DNA of 64,000 bases from CAZBBB01 sp964490005 (GTDB lineage: Bacteria > Planctomycetota > B15-G4). Each line of letters opens with the position of its first letter. The stretch's first letter is position 1. The stretch lies in NCBI GenBank assembly GCA_964490005.1, contig CAZBBB010000002.1, positions 1-64,000 on the forward strand, given 5' to 3'. The position numbers were made by a program, and so were the translations under genes. The notes below the pieces were generated by a model. The model was not told the origin of the DNA. It made no database searches and saw nothing but the letters and a program-made list of their open reading frames with translations. This document shows, in pieces, positions 44,150 through 52,876 of this stretch.

Positions 44150-45682
44150 GTGAACGGCTCGCTGCGCGCCCTGCTGGCGGGCCTCGCCGCCGCCGTGTCG
44201 ATCTTCGTGATCACGCTGTCGCTGCCGGCCGCGTCGATCGCGCAGGGCGCGGCGCTGGTGCTGTTCGCCCTCGTCGCCAACGCCTGGATCGTGGCCGTGG
44301 CCGAACGCGTCCGCCCGCTGCAGGGCAGTCACCGCCTGCCGCGCTTCCCGCTCGGGCCGCGCCTGCTCAAGGCCTACCCGGGGCTCGGCACGCAGTTCCT
44401 GGCCTTCGTGGTCGTGCTCGGCGTGGCGGCCGGCTCGCCGGCGATCTTCGGCTGGACGCTGCTCATCGTGACGGTGGTCTGCATCGACGTGCTGCGGCGC
44501 ATGGCCTGGTACGTCGTGCCGGCCGTCGCCGTGATCCACACGCTGCTCAACATGCCCGAGTTCCACACGCTCGGCGACCTCGTGCAGGACGCGCACGGCT
44601 GGCTCGTCGGCCTGGTCTGGTTCGTCGTGCAGGCCTTCGCCGTCTGCGGCTCGCTGCTGCGCACCGACGTCGGCGCGCCGCTGCCCCTCGTGACGCGGGC
44701 GGTCGCCGCGCTCGCGTCGCTGCCCGGCTACGGCGCGGCCTTCTGGATCGTGTCCTCGCTGCCCGTCTTCGCCGGACGCCCCGAGCTGGAGTCCTTCGTG
44801 ATCGTGCTGCTGCTCGGCGGCATCCTGCAGTCGGTGCTGCTCTCGGTCGCGGCCAGCGTGCTCTCGATCCGCGACCGCTCGGCCGACGGCCTGCCGGCGG
44901 CGAGCGCGCGCGCGGTGGGTATGGCGCTGCTGCCGCTGCTGCTGCCGGCGCTGCTCGCGGGCCTGGCCCTGCTCGCGCGCGACCTGCCCGGCGACCTTCT
45001 GCCGTCGCTGCCCGTCGAGGGCCTGGCCCTGTTCGCGCTGCTGCTCATCGCGCCCGCCGTCCCGGCCGGCGTGCTCGTCGGCGCCGGCCTCGACGCGCTC
45101 GACCGGCGGCGCTCGGCGGGCCTCGCGACGGCGGGCGCGCTGGCCGCCCTCGGGGCGTGGTTCGTCTTCGGCCCGGCCGCGCTCGGCGCGCTCTACGCGC
45201 CCGGCGGCGTGGGCGACGGCCTGCGCGCGGCCTTCCCGATGCCGGGCGGCGCCGAACCGCTCGTCGCCGAGACGCTGGCCTTCGCCGACCGCTTCGCCTT
45301 CGGAATGCCGGGCGGCGAGCTGGCCCTCTGGCAGCTCCCCGCCGCCGACCTGTGCCGCGCGACCACGCTCTTCGTCGGGCTGCTCGGCCTGTTCTGCGCG
45401 CGCGCCCTGCGCCACGCGCGGCCCCTGCAGGTCTCCGTCGGCTGGACGAGCCACCTCTCGCTGCTCGCCGCGAGCCTCGGCGGCGCGTGGCTCCTGCTGC
45501 CGCGCCTGGGACTGCTCGCGCTGCCGCTGTGCGCGGCCACGGCCTGCGCGCTGCTGCTGCTGCGCGACGCCTTCCGCCGGGAGATCCTCCCGCCCAAGCT
45601 GCCGGAGGTCGCCGTCGACGAACAGGTCTTCACGCGCGAGCAGCTCGCGGCGCCGGCCAAGGCGCGCGAGATCGTGACCTGA
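44150..45682 (+). CDS. Polytopic membrane protein, function unknown
   Basis: About 510 aa from the GTG at 44150; the frame is open far upstream but only as a shadow of the GT4 gene. At least ten hydrophobic segments are visible, beginning SLRALLAGLAAAVSIFVITLSL, with a soluble ~35-residue C-terminus (PPKLPEVAVDEQVFTREQ). No family was recognised. It is the last gene of the polysaccharide region, so a role in glycan modification, polymerisation or export is possible but unsupported. It is followed closely by a large conserved-loop hairpin. Confidence 0.7.
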   Translation: MNGSLRALLAGLAAAVSIFVITLSLPAASIAQGAALVLFALVANAWIVAVAERVRPLQGSHRLPRFPLGPRLLKAYPGLGTQFLAFVVVLGVAAGSPAIFGWTLLIVTVVCIDVLRRMAWYVVPAVAVIHTLLNMPEFHTLGDLVQDAHGWLVGLVWFVVQAFAVCGSLLRTDVGAPLPLVTRAVAALASLPGYGAAFWIVSSLPVFAGRPELESFVIVLLLGGILQSVLLSVAASVLSIRDRSADGLPAASARAVGMALLPLLLPALLAGLALLARDLPGDLLPSLPVEGLALFALLLIAPAVPAGVLVGAGLDALDRRRSAGLATAGALAALGAWFVFGPAALGALYAPGGVGDGLRAAFPMPGGAEPLVAETLAFADRFAFGMPGGELALWQLPAADLCRATTLFVGLLGLFCARALRHARPLQVSVGWTSHLSLLAASLGGAWLLLPRLGLLALPLCAATACALLLLRDAFRREILPPKLPEVAVDEQVFTREQLAAPAKAREIVT

Positions 45683-45693
45683 GCGCGGCGCGG

Positions 45694-45766
45694 GGCGGTG
45701 TGCTGCGGGGTCTCCTCGCTCCGCCCCCCGAAAGGCTGCCGCTCGGAGACCCCGCAGCACACCGCC
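45694..45766 (+). terminator. Conserved-loop hairpin after the membrane-protein gene
   Basis: Perfect 22-bp stem (45694-45715 with 45745-45766) and a 29-base loop, starting 11 bases after the stop codon. Read in gene sense, the loop contains CCGCCCCCCGAAAGGCTGCC and matches the loop of the hairpin after the SGNH gene at 27 of 29 positions, whereas the two stems are unrelated. Likely a terminator or 3'-end RNA element of a repeated family. The gap to the next gene (45683-45852) otherwise holds only a candidate -10. Confidence 0.65.
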
Positions 45767-45819
45767 TGGATGCGTCGGGGGCGGGCGCGGCGCACCAACC
45801 CGCTCGCTCAGCTCCGTGC

Positions 45820-45825
45820 TACGCT
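45820..45825 (+). promoter_or_regulatory. Candidate -10 element
   Basis: TACGCT, 27 bases upstream of the ATG at 45853. No -35 recognised. Confidence 0.3.
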
Positions 45826-45852
45826 CCTCGGCGCTTCGGCGAGGTTGCTGCT

Positions 45853-48800
45853 ATGGGTTGCCCTGCCCGTGTGCCGTGGTTGGCCGTGGTCTTCACGGCG
45901 CTGTTGTTGCTCTTGCCCGTCGGCGCGCAATCGGATCCCGACCCGGCCGCGCTTGCCGCGCCGTCCTTCGGCAGGTCGCGCGGCGCCGACGTGCCAAGCC
46001 GACTGCCCGAGGGGCTCTCCGCGCTGGACTGGTTGGCGATCGTGGCGGTGCGCGATACGGCGGTACACGCGGTCGTCGCGACGGACACGGGTCACGAGGC
46101 GCGCAACCCCGGCCAGCGCTGGACCACGAGCTTCGACGGCAGCGGATTCACCGTCGTGCCCGATCACGGCGAATGGACCTGGGGCTTGGGGCTCGTGAGT
46201 TGGGGCATCGCAGGTGCCGAGTCGCGCGTCGCGGGCCCGTCGGCTCAGGTGCGCGTGGATGGCTCGCGCGTCGAGTACGCGTGGAGCGACGCGTTGACGG
46301 AGTGGTTCGTCAACGACGGGCGGGGTCTGGAGCACGGCTACACGGTGCATGGGCCGCCGTGCGAGGCCACCGCCGGCGGTCCGCTCGTCTTTCGGCTGGC
46401 GCCGCGTGGGCCGCTGCGGCCGCGCGTTGCGGACGACGGGCTCGGCGCCGCGTTCGTCGACGCCACGGGCGCGACCGCCCTGCACTATGACGGGCTGCTC
46501 GTTCACGACGCCGATGGGCGGACCGTCGAGGCACGCATGGTCGACGATGGCGCGTCGCTGAGCCTGCTCGTCGAGGTCGGCACGGCGCGCTACCCGCTCA
46601 CGATCGACCCGATCGCACAGCAGGCATATCTAAAGGCCTCGAACACGGGCGCGGCCGACTGGTTCGGCTTTTCGGTTGCGGTCTCGGGAGACACCGTCGT
46701 GGTCGGGGCGCGCGGCGAGGCCAGCGCGGCGACGGGCGTGAACGGCAACCAGGCCGACAACAGCGCAGGTCAATCCGGCGCGGCCTACGTCTTCGTGCGC
46801 AGCGGAGCGAGCTGGAGCCAACAGGCCTATTTGAAGGCCTCGAACACGAATGCGGGCGACTCGTTCGGCACCTCGGTTGCGATCTCGGGCGACACCGTCG
46901 TGGTCGGGGTGCCCAACGAGGACAGCGCGGCGACGGGCGTGAACGGCAACCAGGCCGACAACAGCGCAGGTAGCGCCGGAGCGGCTTACGTCTTCGTGCG
47001 CAGCGGAACGAGCTGGAGCCAGCAGGCCTATCTGAAGGCCTCGAACACGGGTGCGGGCGACCGATTCGGATCTTCTGTTGCGGTCTCGGGTGACACCGTC
47101 GTGGTCGGGGTGCCCAACGAGGACAGCGCGGCGACGGGCGTGAATGGCAACCAGGCTGACAACAGCGCACCTTTGGCCGGCGCGGCTTACGTCTTCGTGC
47201 GAGGCGGAACGAGCTGGAGCCAACAGGCCTACCTCAAGGCCTCGAACACGAACGAAGCTGACTTGTTTGGCGATTCGATTGCGATCTCGGGCGACACGGT
47301 AGTGGTCGGGGCGTTCGGCGAGGACAGCGCGGCGACGGGCGTGAATGGCAACCAAGCTGACGACAGCGCAACTGGTGCCGGCGCGGCCTACGTCTTCGTG
47401 CGCAGCGGAGCAAGTTGGAGCCAGCAGGCGTACCTGAAGGCCTCGAACACGAACGAACTCGTCGAATTCTCTAGGTCGGTTGCGATCTCGGGCGACACCG
47501 TCGTGGTCTCGGCGTACCTCGAGGGCAGCGCTGCGACGGGTGTGAACGGCAACCAGTTCGACAACAGCCTTGCTGATGCCGGCGCGGCTTACGTCTTCGT
47601 GCGCAGCGGATCGAGCTGGAGCCAACAGGCATACTTGAAGGCCTCGAACACGAATGCGACCGACTACTTCGGCTGGTCGGTTGCGATCTCTGGCGACACG
47701 GTGGTCGTCGGGGCGTTCGGCGAGAGTAGCGCGGCGACGGGAGTGAACGGCAATCAGTCCGACAACAGCGCAACTGATGCCGGTGCGGCCTACGTCTTCG
47801 TGCGCAGCGGAACGCGCTGGAGCCAACAGGCCTACTTGAAGGCCGCGAACACGAATGCGACCGACTACTTCGGCTGGTCGGCAGCGATCTCGGGCGACAC
47901 CGTCGTGGTCGGGTCGTGGCGCGAGGCGAGCTCGGCGACGGGCGTGAACGGCAACCAGTCCGACAACAGCACCTTCGCTGCCGGCGCGGCCTACGTCTTC
48001 GATCTCGACGCCGCGCCGCAGGCCGCGCTGTGCCTCGACGTCACCGCGCCGATCGCGAAGGTCTGGACGGCCGGCACGTCGCCGACGCCGGCCGAGGTGC
48101 TGCGCAAGGTGATCAACTGCGGCGCGGCGGGCACGACGCTGCAGTGGTTGGTCACGGAGTCGCCGAGCGTGGGGTGGTTGAGCGTCACGCCTTCATCCGG
48201 TTCGGTCAGCAGTGCCAGCACCGGCACGCAGGTCTCGATCCAGTTCCACACGGCGGGTTTGACGCCGGGGCTGAAGTCGACCACGCTGATCTTCAAGAAC
48301 AGCAAGAACGCGGCCAACTTCATCAGCGTGCCCGTCTCGCTGGACGTGCTCGCGCAGCCGGCACCGGACCTCGCGCTGAGCGACACCACCAAGGTCTCGG
48401 CGGCGTTTCAGTTCTTCGGGCCGCCACCGACTCCGATCCAGCGCAAGGTGCTCAACGTTGGCGGAGCCGGCACGCTGCTGAACTGGAGCACGAGCATCAG
48501 CCCGCCGTCGGCCGGCAACTGGCTGCAACTCGTGCAGCCGGCCGGCAGCACGTCGGCCGGGCCGGCGGGTACCGACGTGTTCTTCACCTTCGACGCCACG
48601 CAGCTCGATGCGGGCACGTACGCCGCTGCGGTCACGTTCCAGAACCAGGCCGACCCGTCCGACGCGCAGGTGGTCGAGGTCGTCCTCGGCGTGAGCGAGC
48701 CGCCCCCCGGCGTCGGCACCAACGCGCTCGTCTTCGGCGGCCTGACGCTCCACGCCTCCAAGATCGACTTCGATCCGCCAAGCCACTACGTGCTCTCGGG

Positions 48801-51800
48801 CGACGTGACGATCGACGACTTCATCGCCGTGGGCGGCACGGCGAACGTCGATACGGCCGCCAAGACGCTGCACACGAACGGCTCCTTGTTCCTGCTCACG
48901 GCTGCCGGGACGGTTCCGCTGCTGCAGGGCAACATCGCGTTGGCCGAGAACTCGGCACAACTCACGGTGCTGCCGGGCCCGGGGCTCCAGCACAAGCTGT
49001 CCGTCGGCGGGCTGTCGATCGCGATCGACAAGCTCACCGTCGTGCTCGCGCCGGCCAAGGGCATCGGCATCGGCGGAACGGTGACGCTGCCCCCCGCGAT
49101 GGGCGGAATCAAGGCCAGCATCAACAACCTGTCGTGGAGCGAGGCGACGAACGCCTTCCAGCTCCAGGGGCAAGTCACCATTCCGAACGTGCCCATTCCG
49201 CCGACGGGGTGGTCGGTGACGCCGCTGCTGCTGGGCTTCGATACGGTCGCGCAGAACTACTCGGTGAGCGGAACCTTCAAGAGCGGCGCGCCGCCCTTCA
49301 GCGTCGTGGCCGGCGGCTCGATCGTCGCCGGACAGATCCAGTCGCTCGGCGCCACCTACAGCGGCCCGGTGATTCCGATCGCCGCCAACGCCGGCATCGA
49401 CAGCCTCGGTGCCTCCGTGAGCGGGCTCGCGGCGCCTCCGATCGTGCTGCAGGGCAGCGTCGGCCTGGTGACGCAGCCATCCATTCCGATTCCGTCGAAC
49501 GCCATCAACGTTCTCGATGTCGATGCCGGGCTCGAACTGACCGCCGCGGCGGCCTGGGCCATGAAACTGAATGGCGGGGCGACGGCGCTGAGGCCCGTCA
49601 CGCCCATCGCGGGCAACGTGTTCGGTTGGGCCTACTCCTACGACGGCCTGCCCCTGGCTTCGGCAGCGCTGGTGCTCCAACCCGGGTCGTTCTACGGCTC
49701 GGCCGACCTCAATGTCCTCGACGTGGTGATCGGCAACGCCTGGCTGATGCTGCTTTCCGACGCGCAGACGGGCGGGATCGACCTGGACGGAGCGGTGGCC
49801 GGGGCGCTGCAGATCCCGCCGGGCTGGCCCTTCGGCCCGATCATCCTGGCGTCGCAGCAGATCGACGTCGACAACGACGGGCTCACCGCTTCGGCCTACA
49901 TCGGACCCGTGGCCGTCGTGTTGTCGCTCGGAATCGACGGGAGCATCGCGTTCGGCGAGACCGGAGGGAGTACCGACGCGGCCGATGGCGGCGGGCTCGA
50001 GGTGCCGCCCGGCACGTCGGCCGTCCTGATCGGCGCGCGCGCCGACGGAGGCGAGTTGTCGTCCATCGACCTGATCGCGCCGGGCGGAATGAGTTGGTCG
50101 CCCGCCACGGCGCCGGCCTTCATCCCCGACCTGGGATCGACGCGCCAGACGGTCATGTATCTGGGATCCGTGGGCGGCGACGACGCACTGTGGTACGCGG
50201 TGCAGAATCCTGCGCCCGGCTCATGGGATGTCGAGGCACCGGCGGGCACGGGAGCCTTCGAGAAGCTCCTCGTGAGGGGCAATGCGCGGCCGAGGCTCGA
50301 CGTGAGCGGCCCGGCGCAGGACGTGCTCGGCACCAACGTCAGCGTGAGCTGGGACGCGCACGACAGCGACGACGATGCCGAGATCCGCTTCCTGCTTGAC
50401 GGCCGGGGCAACGCACCCGTGGGTGTGCCCGTCGGGCCGAGGCTGCTGGAGTCGGACGGCCCTGGCGCGACGACGCTCGACCTGACCGGTATCCCGGCCG
50501 GCGAGTACCGAGTGGTCGTGGTGGTCGACGACGGCCACGGTGCGTCGGTGAGAGCGGCTGCTCCCGGTCATGTGACCGTCGTTCCTCCCGGCGCCCTGCC
50601 GTCGCCGACCGGGCTGAACGTGACTCCCGAGCCTGACGGTCGGCTGCGCGCGCGGTGGAACCCCGTCGCGGGCTCGGAGGGCTATCGCGTCGAGTGGCGG
50701 CCCGAGCGCGAGGAGGCGGATCCCGATTTCTCCGTGCTGTCCGGTTCCGGCAGCACCGAGGCGCTGCTCGATGTCGCGCCGGGTCGCGGCTGGACCGTGC
50801 GCGTGTCGGCCTTCAGCGGTGCCGGCGAGCCGGGACTGCCGAGCGAGGGCGTGACGGCGCGTGCCGGTTTGTCCGGGGTCAACGACGCGCCGGTGCCCGT
50901 CGGGCCTGTGCGACTCGTCGCGCGGGAGGGCACGCCATTCGCTGCGCCGCTGTACGCGGAAGACGCCGAGGGCGATCCGTTGACTTGGCAACTCGCGTCG
51001 GGTCCGGCCGGCATGTCGCTCGACGCTGCGAGCGGCTTGCTGACATGGCTGCCATCCGATCAGGTCACCGGGCTGGTGCCGTTCGAGGTGCTCGTCACGG
51101 ACGGGCAGGGCGGCGAGGTGGTCCGGGCGATGGAGTTGCTCGTCGTTCCGCGCTTCACGCCGGGGCAGATGCCGGTGCACTCGGGCCGCCCGGCGCTGAC
51201 GGCGACGCCCGGAGTGCCGTACGTGGCCGATCTTCGAGCATTCGATCCGGACGGCGAGAGCGTGACGCACTTGCTGGAGACGAGTCCGAATGGCATGGCG
51301 GTCGGCGCGGTGAGCGGCCTGCTCACTTGGCTTCCGACCGCGGCCGATGTCGGCACGCACGTCGTTTCCGTCGTGGCGGTCGACGAGTCCGGAGAGAGCA
51401 GTCGACTGCGCTTCCGGATCGGAGTCGAGTCCGGGCAGACGACGGGATTCTCGTTGGGCGAAGCGCTGGCCATCGAGGTGGCGCCGAGCGGCATGTACGG
51501 TGCGACGTTCGCAGGAGCGAAGGGTGCGACCGCGCGCTTCATCACGACGGATGTGGTCGGGCTGCAGCCGGTGCTGCGCATCCTTGGGCCGGACGGAACC
51601 GTGTTGCATGACGGTCCCGCGCAGCCCGGTGTTGCCGGGGGCGCCGTCACGCCGTTCGGGCGTCGGGCCAAGACGGTCGTCGTGCCGATCGTCGCGACCG
51701 GCCTGCATCGGCTGGAGTTGCGCGATGCAACGGGAAGCGCGGGGTCCTGCACGATCCACACGGCCGCCGGGCCGCCGCCGAAGACCGTTCAGACTCTGGA

Positions 51801-52092
51801 GCTCGTCGCGGGCGCTTCGGGGCGCTTCAGCTTCGACGGCGCGCCCGGCATGCGCATCCGGCGGGCCGTCGTGAAGGACGGCGGGGCCGGAACGCTCGCT
51901 CCCGACGTGTCCATCGTCGGCCCGTCGGGATTGCCGCTGGACCTGGGTTTCCACACGGAGGTCGCCGCTTCCGGCGACCTCGTCTCGATCGAGGACGTGC
52001 CGCTTGCGCTACTCGGGCAGTACCAGTTCAGAGTTGTTCAAACGGCCGGGTTGCCGGCCTCGGCCGTGGTAACGATCGAGTACGGCTGGTAG
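45853..52092 (+). CDS. Giant secreted multidomain protein: seven-repeat propeller plus Ig-like, FnIII and cadherin-like domains
   Basis: 2079 aa from the ATG at 45853, giving a signal peptide (VPWLAVVFTALLLLLPVGAQS). Order by eye: N-terminal domain with NPGQRWTTSFDG and WFVNDGRGLEHGY; seven 67-residue FG-GAP repeats (bases ~46618-48010); two BACON-like Ig domains; a large beta-rich region of unknown type (~950-1420); an Ig-like domain; a fibronectin-III-like domain (SPTGLNVTPEPDGRLRARWNPV); two cadherin/He_PIG-like domains, each with ASGLLTWLP-type text; and a C-terminal domain resembling bacterial pre-peptidase domains. The first half matches the protein at 4228 closely. Likely a surface adhesin or matrix protein. 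The frame is also open to 45157, but only as a shadow of the upstream gene. Confidence 0.85.
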   Translation: MGCPARVPWLAVVFTALLLLLPVGAQSDPDPAALAAPSFGRSRGADVPSRLPEGLSALDWLAIVAVRDTAVHAVVATDTGHEARNPGQRWTTSFDGSGFTVVPDHGEWTWGLGLVSWGIAGAESRVAGPSAQVRVDGSRVEYAWSDALTEWFVNDGRGLEHGYTVHGPPCEATAGGPLVFRLAPRGPLRPRVADDGLGAAFVDATGATALHYDGLLVHDADGRTVEARMVDDGASLSLLVEVGTARYPLTIDPIAQQAYLKASNTGAADWFGFSVAVSGDTVVVGARGEASAATGVNGNQADNSAGQSGAAYVFVRSGASWSQQAYLKASNTNAGDSFGTSVAISGDTVVVGVPNEDSAATGVNGNQADNSAGSAGAAYVFVRSGTSWSQQAYLKASNTGAGDRFGSSVAVSGDTVVVGVPNEDSAATGVNGNQADNSAPLAGAAYVFVRGGTSWSQQAYLKASNTNEADLFGDSIAISGDTVVVGAFGEDSAATGVNGNQADDSATGAGAAYVFVRSGASWSQQAYLKASNTNELVEFSRSVAISGDTVVVSAYLEGSAATGVNGNQFDNSLADAGAAYVFVRSGSSWSQQAYLKASNTNATDYFGWSVAISGDTVVVGAFGESSAATGVNGNQSDNSATDAGAAYVFVRSGTRWSQQAYLKAANTNATDYFGWSAAISGDTVVVGSWREASSATGVNGNQSDNSTFAAGAAYVFDLDAAPQAALCLDVTAPIAKVWTAGTSPTPAEVLRKVINCGAAGTTLQWLVTESPSVGWLSVTPSSGSVSSASTGTQVSIQFHTAGLTPGLKSTTLIFKNSKNAANFISVPVSLDVLAQPAPDLALSDTTKVSAAFQFFGPPPTPIQRKVLNVGGAGTLLNWSTSISPPSAGNWLQLVQPAGSTSAGPAGTDVFFTFDATQLDAGTYAAAVTFQNQADPSDAQVVEVVLGVSEPPPGVGTNALVFGGLTLHASKIDFDPPSHYVLSGDVTIDDFIAVGGTANVDTAAKTLHTNGSLFLLTAAGTVPLLQGNIALAENSAQLTVLPGPGLQHKLSVGGLSIAIDKLTVVLAPAKGIGIGGTVTLPPAMGGIKASINNLSWSEATNAFQLQGQVTIPNVPIPPTGWSVTPLLLGFDTVAQNYSVSGTFKSGAPPFSVVAGGSIVAGQIQSLGATYSGPVIPIAANAGIDSLGASVSGLAAPPIVLQGSVGLVTQPSIPIPSNAINVLDVDAGLELTAAAAWAMKLNGGATALRPVTPIAGNVFGWAYSYDGLPLASAALVLQPGSFYGSADLNVLDVVIGNAWLMLLSDAQTGGIDLDGAVAGALQIPPGWPFGPIILASQQIDVDNDGLTASAYIGPVAVVLSLGIDGSIAFGETGGSTDAADGGGLEVPPGTSAVLIGARADGGELSSIDLIAPGGMSWSPATAPAFIPDLGSTRQTVMYLGSVGGDDALWYAVQNPAPGSWDVEAPAGTGAFEKLLVRGNARPRLDVSGPAQDVLGTNVSVSWDAHDSDDDAEIRFLLDGRGNAPVGVPVGPRLLESDGPGATTLDLTGIPAGEYRVVVVVDDGHGASVRAAAPGHVTVVPPGALPSPTGLNVTPEPDGRLRARWNPVAGSEGYRVEWRPEREEADPDFSVLSGSGSTEALLDVAPGRGWTVRVSAFSGAGEPGLPSEGVTARAGLSGVNDAPVPVGPVRLVAREGTPFAAPLYAEDAEGDPLTWQLASGPAGMSLDAASGLLTWLPSDQVTGLVPFEVLVTDGQGGEVVRAMELLVVPRFTPGQMPVHSGRPALTATPGVPYVADLRAFDPDGESVTHLLETSPNGMAVGAVSGLLTWLPTAADVGTHVVSVVAVDESGESSRLRFRIGVESGQTTGFSLGEALAIEVAPSGMYGATFAGAKGATARFITTDVVGLQPVLRILGPDGTVLHDGPAQPGVAGGAVTPFGRRAKTVVVPIVATGLHRLELRDATGSAGSCTIHTAAGPPPKTVQTLELVAGASGRFSFDGAPGMRIRRAVVKDGGAGTLAPDVSIVGPSGLPLDLGFHTEVAASGDLVSIEDVPLALLGQYQFRVVQTAGLPASAVVTIEYGW
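46618..48010 (+). repeat. Seven tandem 201-bp coding repeats
   Basis: Seven in-frame units of about 201 bases inside the giant gene. Each encodes QQAYLKASNT...FG.SVAISGDTVVVGA...EDSAATGVNGNQADNSA...GAAYVFVRSG. Long stretches are nearly identical between units at DNA level, more so than among the seven units of the gene at 4228. That points to recent duplication or gene conversion. Confidence 0.85.
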
Positions 52093-52111
52093 CGGGTCCA
52101 GGCGCCGTCGT

Positions 52112-52117
52112 TATGAT
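52112..52117 (+). promoter_or_regulatory. Candidate -10 element for the peroxiredoxin gene
   Basis: TATGAT, 31 bases upstream of the ATG at 52148 and 20 bases after the giant gene's stop. Confidence 0.38.
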
Positions 52118-52147
52118 CGTCGGCTCCCCCGCGACGGAGAACCGACG

Positions 52148-52804
52148 ATGACCGAGCACGCCACGCACGCCGCTCCCCTGCGCCTCGGTGACAAGGCGCC
52201 CGACTTCGAGGCCAACTCGACGCACGGGCCGCTCAAGTTCTCCGAGTTCGCCGACGGCCACTGGGTCATCCTGTTCAGCCACCCGGCCGACTTCACGCCG
52301 GTCTGCACGACCGAGTTCGTGGGCTTCGCGAGCAAGGCCGCCGACTTCGCCAAGCGCGGCGTCAAGCTCATCGGCAACTCGATCGACAGCGTCTACGCGC
52401 ACATCGCGTGGGTGCGCGACATCGAGAAGAACCACGCCGTGAAGATCCCCTTTCCGGTGATCGCCGACCTCGACCAGAAGGTCGCGCGGCTCTACGGCAT
52501 GGTGCACGAGCCGATGGCCGTGACGGCGACGGTGCGCTGCGTGTTCATCATCGACCCCAAGCGCACGCTGCGCGCGATGATCTACTACCCGCTCTCGACC
52601 GGCCGCAGCGTGGACGAGATCCTGCGCGTCATCGACGCGCTGCAGACGACCGACGAGAAGGGGCTGGCGACGCCGCAGGGTTGGAAGCCCGGCGACGACT
52701 GCATCGTGCCGCCGCCCGCCACGCAGTCCGACGCCGAGAAGCGCGTGGCCGACAAGAGCCTCAAGGTCACCGACTGGTACTTCAGCAAGAAGGCGGCGAC
52801 GTAA
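52148..52804 (+). CDS. Peroxiredoxin, Prx6/1-Cys-like
   Basis: 218 aa. The peroxidatic cysteine lies in HPADFTPVCTTEF near residue 49, and the family's conserved Arg is in TATVRCVFIIDPKRTLRAMIYYP. The long C-terminal extension with GWKPGDDCIVPPP is typical of the Prx6 group and carries a second cysteine that could act as resolving residue. It reduces hydrogen peroxide and organic peroxides in the cytoplasm; no signal peptide is seen. It has its own candidate promoter. Confidence 0.94.
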   Translation: MTEHATHAAPLRLGDKAPDFEANSTHGPLKFSEFADGHWVILFSHPADFTPVCTTEFVGFASKAADFAKRGVKLIGNSIDSVYAHIAWVRDIEKNHAVKIPFPVIADLDQKVARLYGMVHEPMAVTATVRCVFIIDPKRTLRAMIYYPLSTGRSVDEILRVIDALQTTDEKGLATPQGWKPGDDCIVPPPATQSDAEKRVADKSLKVTDWYFSKKAAT

Positions 52805-52840
52805 CGGGGGGTCGCCGCTGGCTTGCGCCCGAGCCGGGGC

Positions 52841-52846
52841 TAGACT
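52841..52846 (+). promoter_or_regulatory. Candidate -10 element for the sulfatase-like gene
   Basis: TAGACT, 31 bases upstream of the GTG at 52877. Confidence 0.3.
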
Positions 52847-52876
52847 TGCGGCCCTCCCTCCCCGAGAGCCCTCCGC

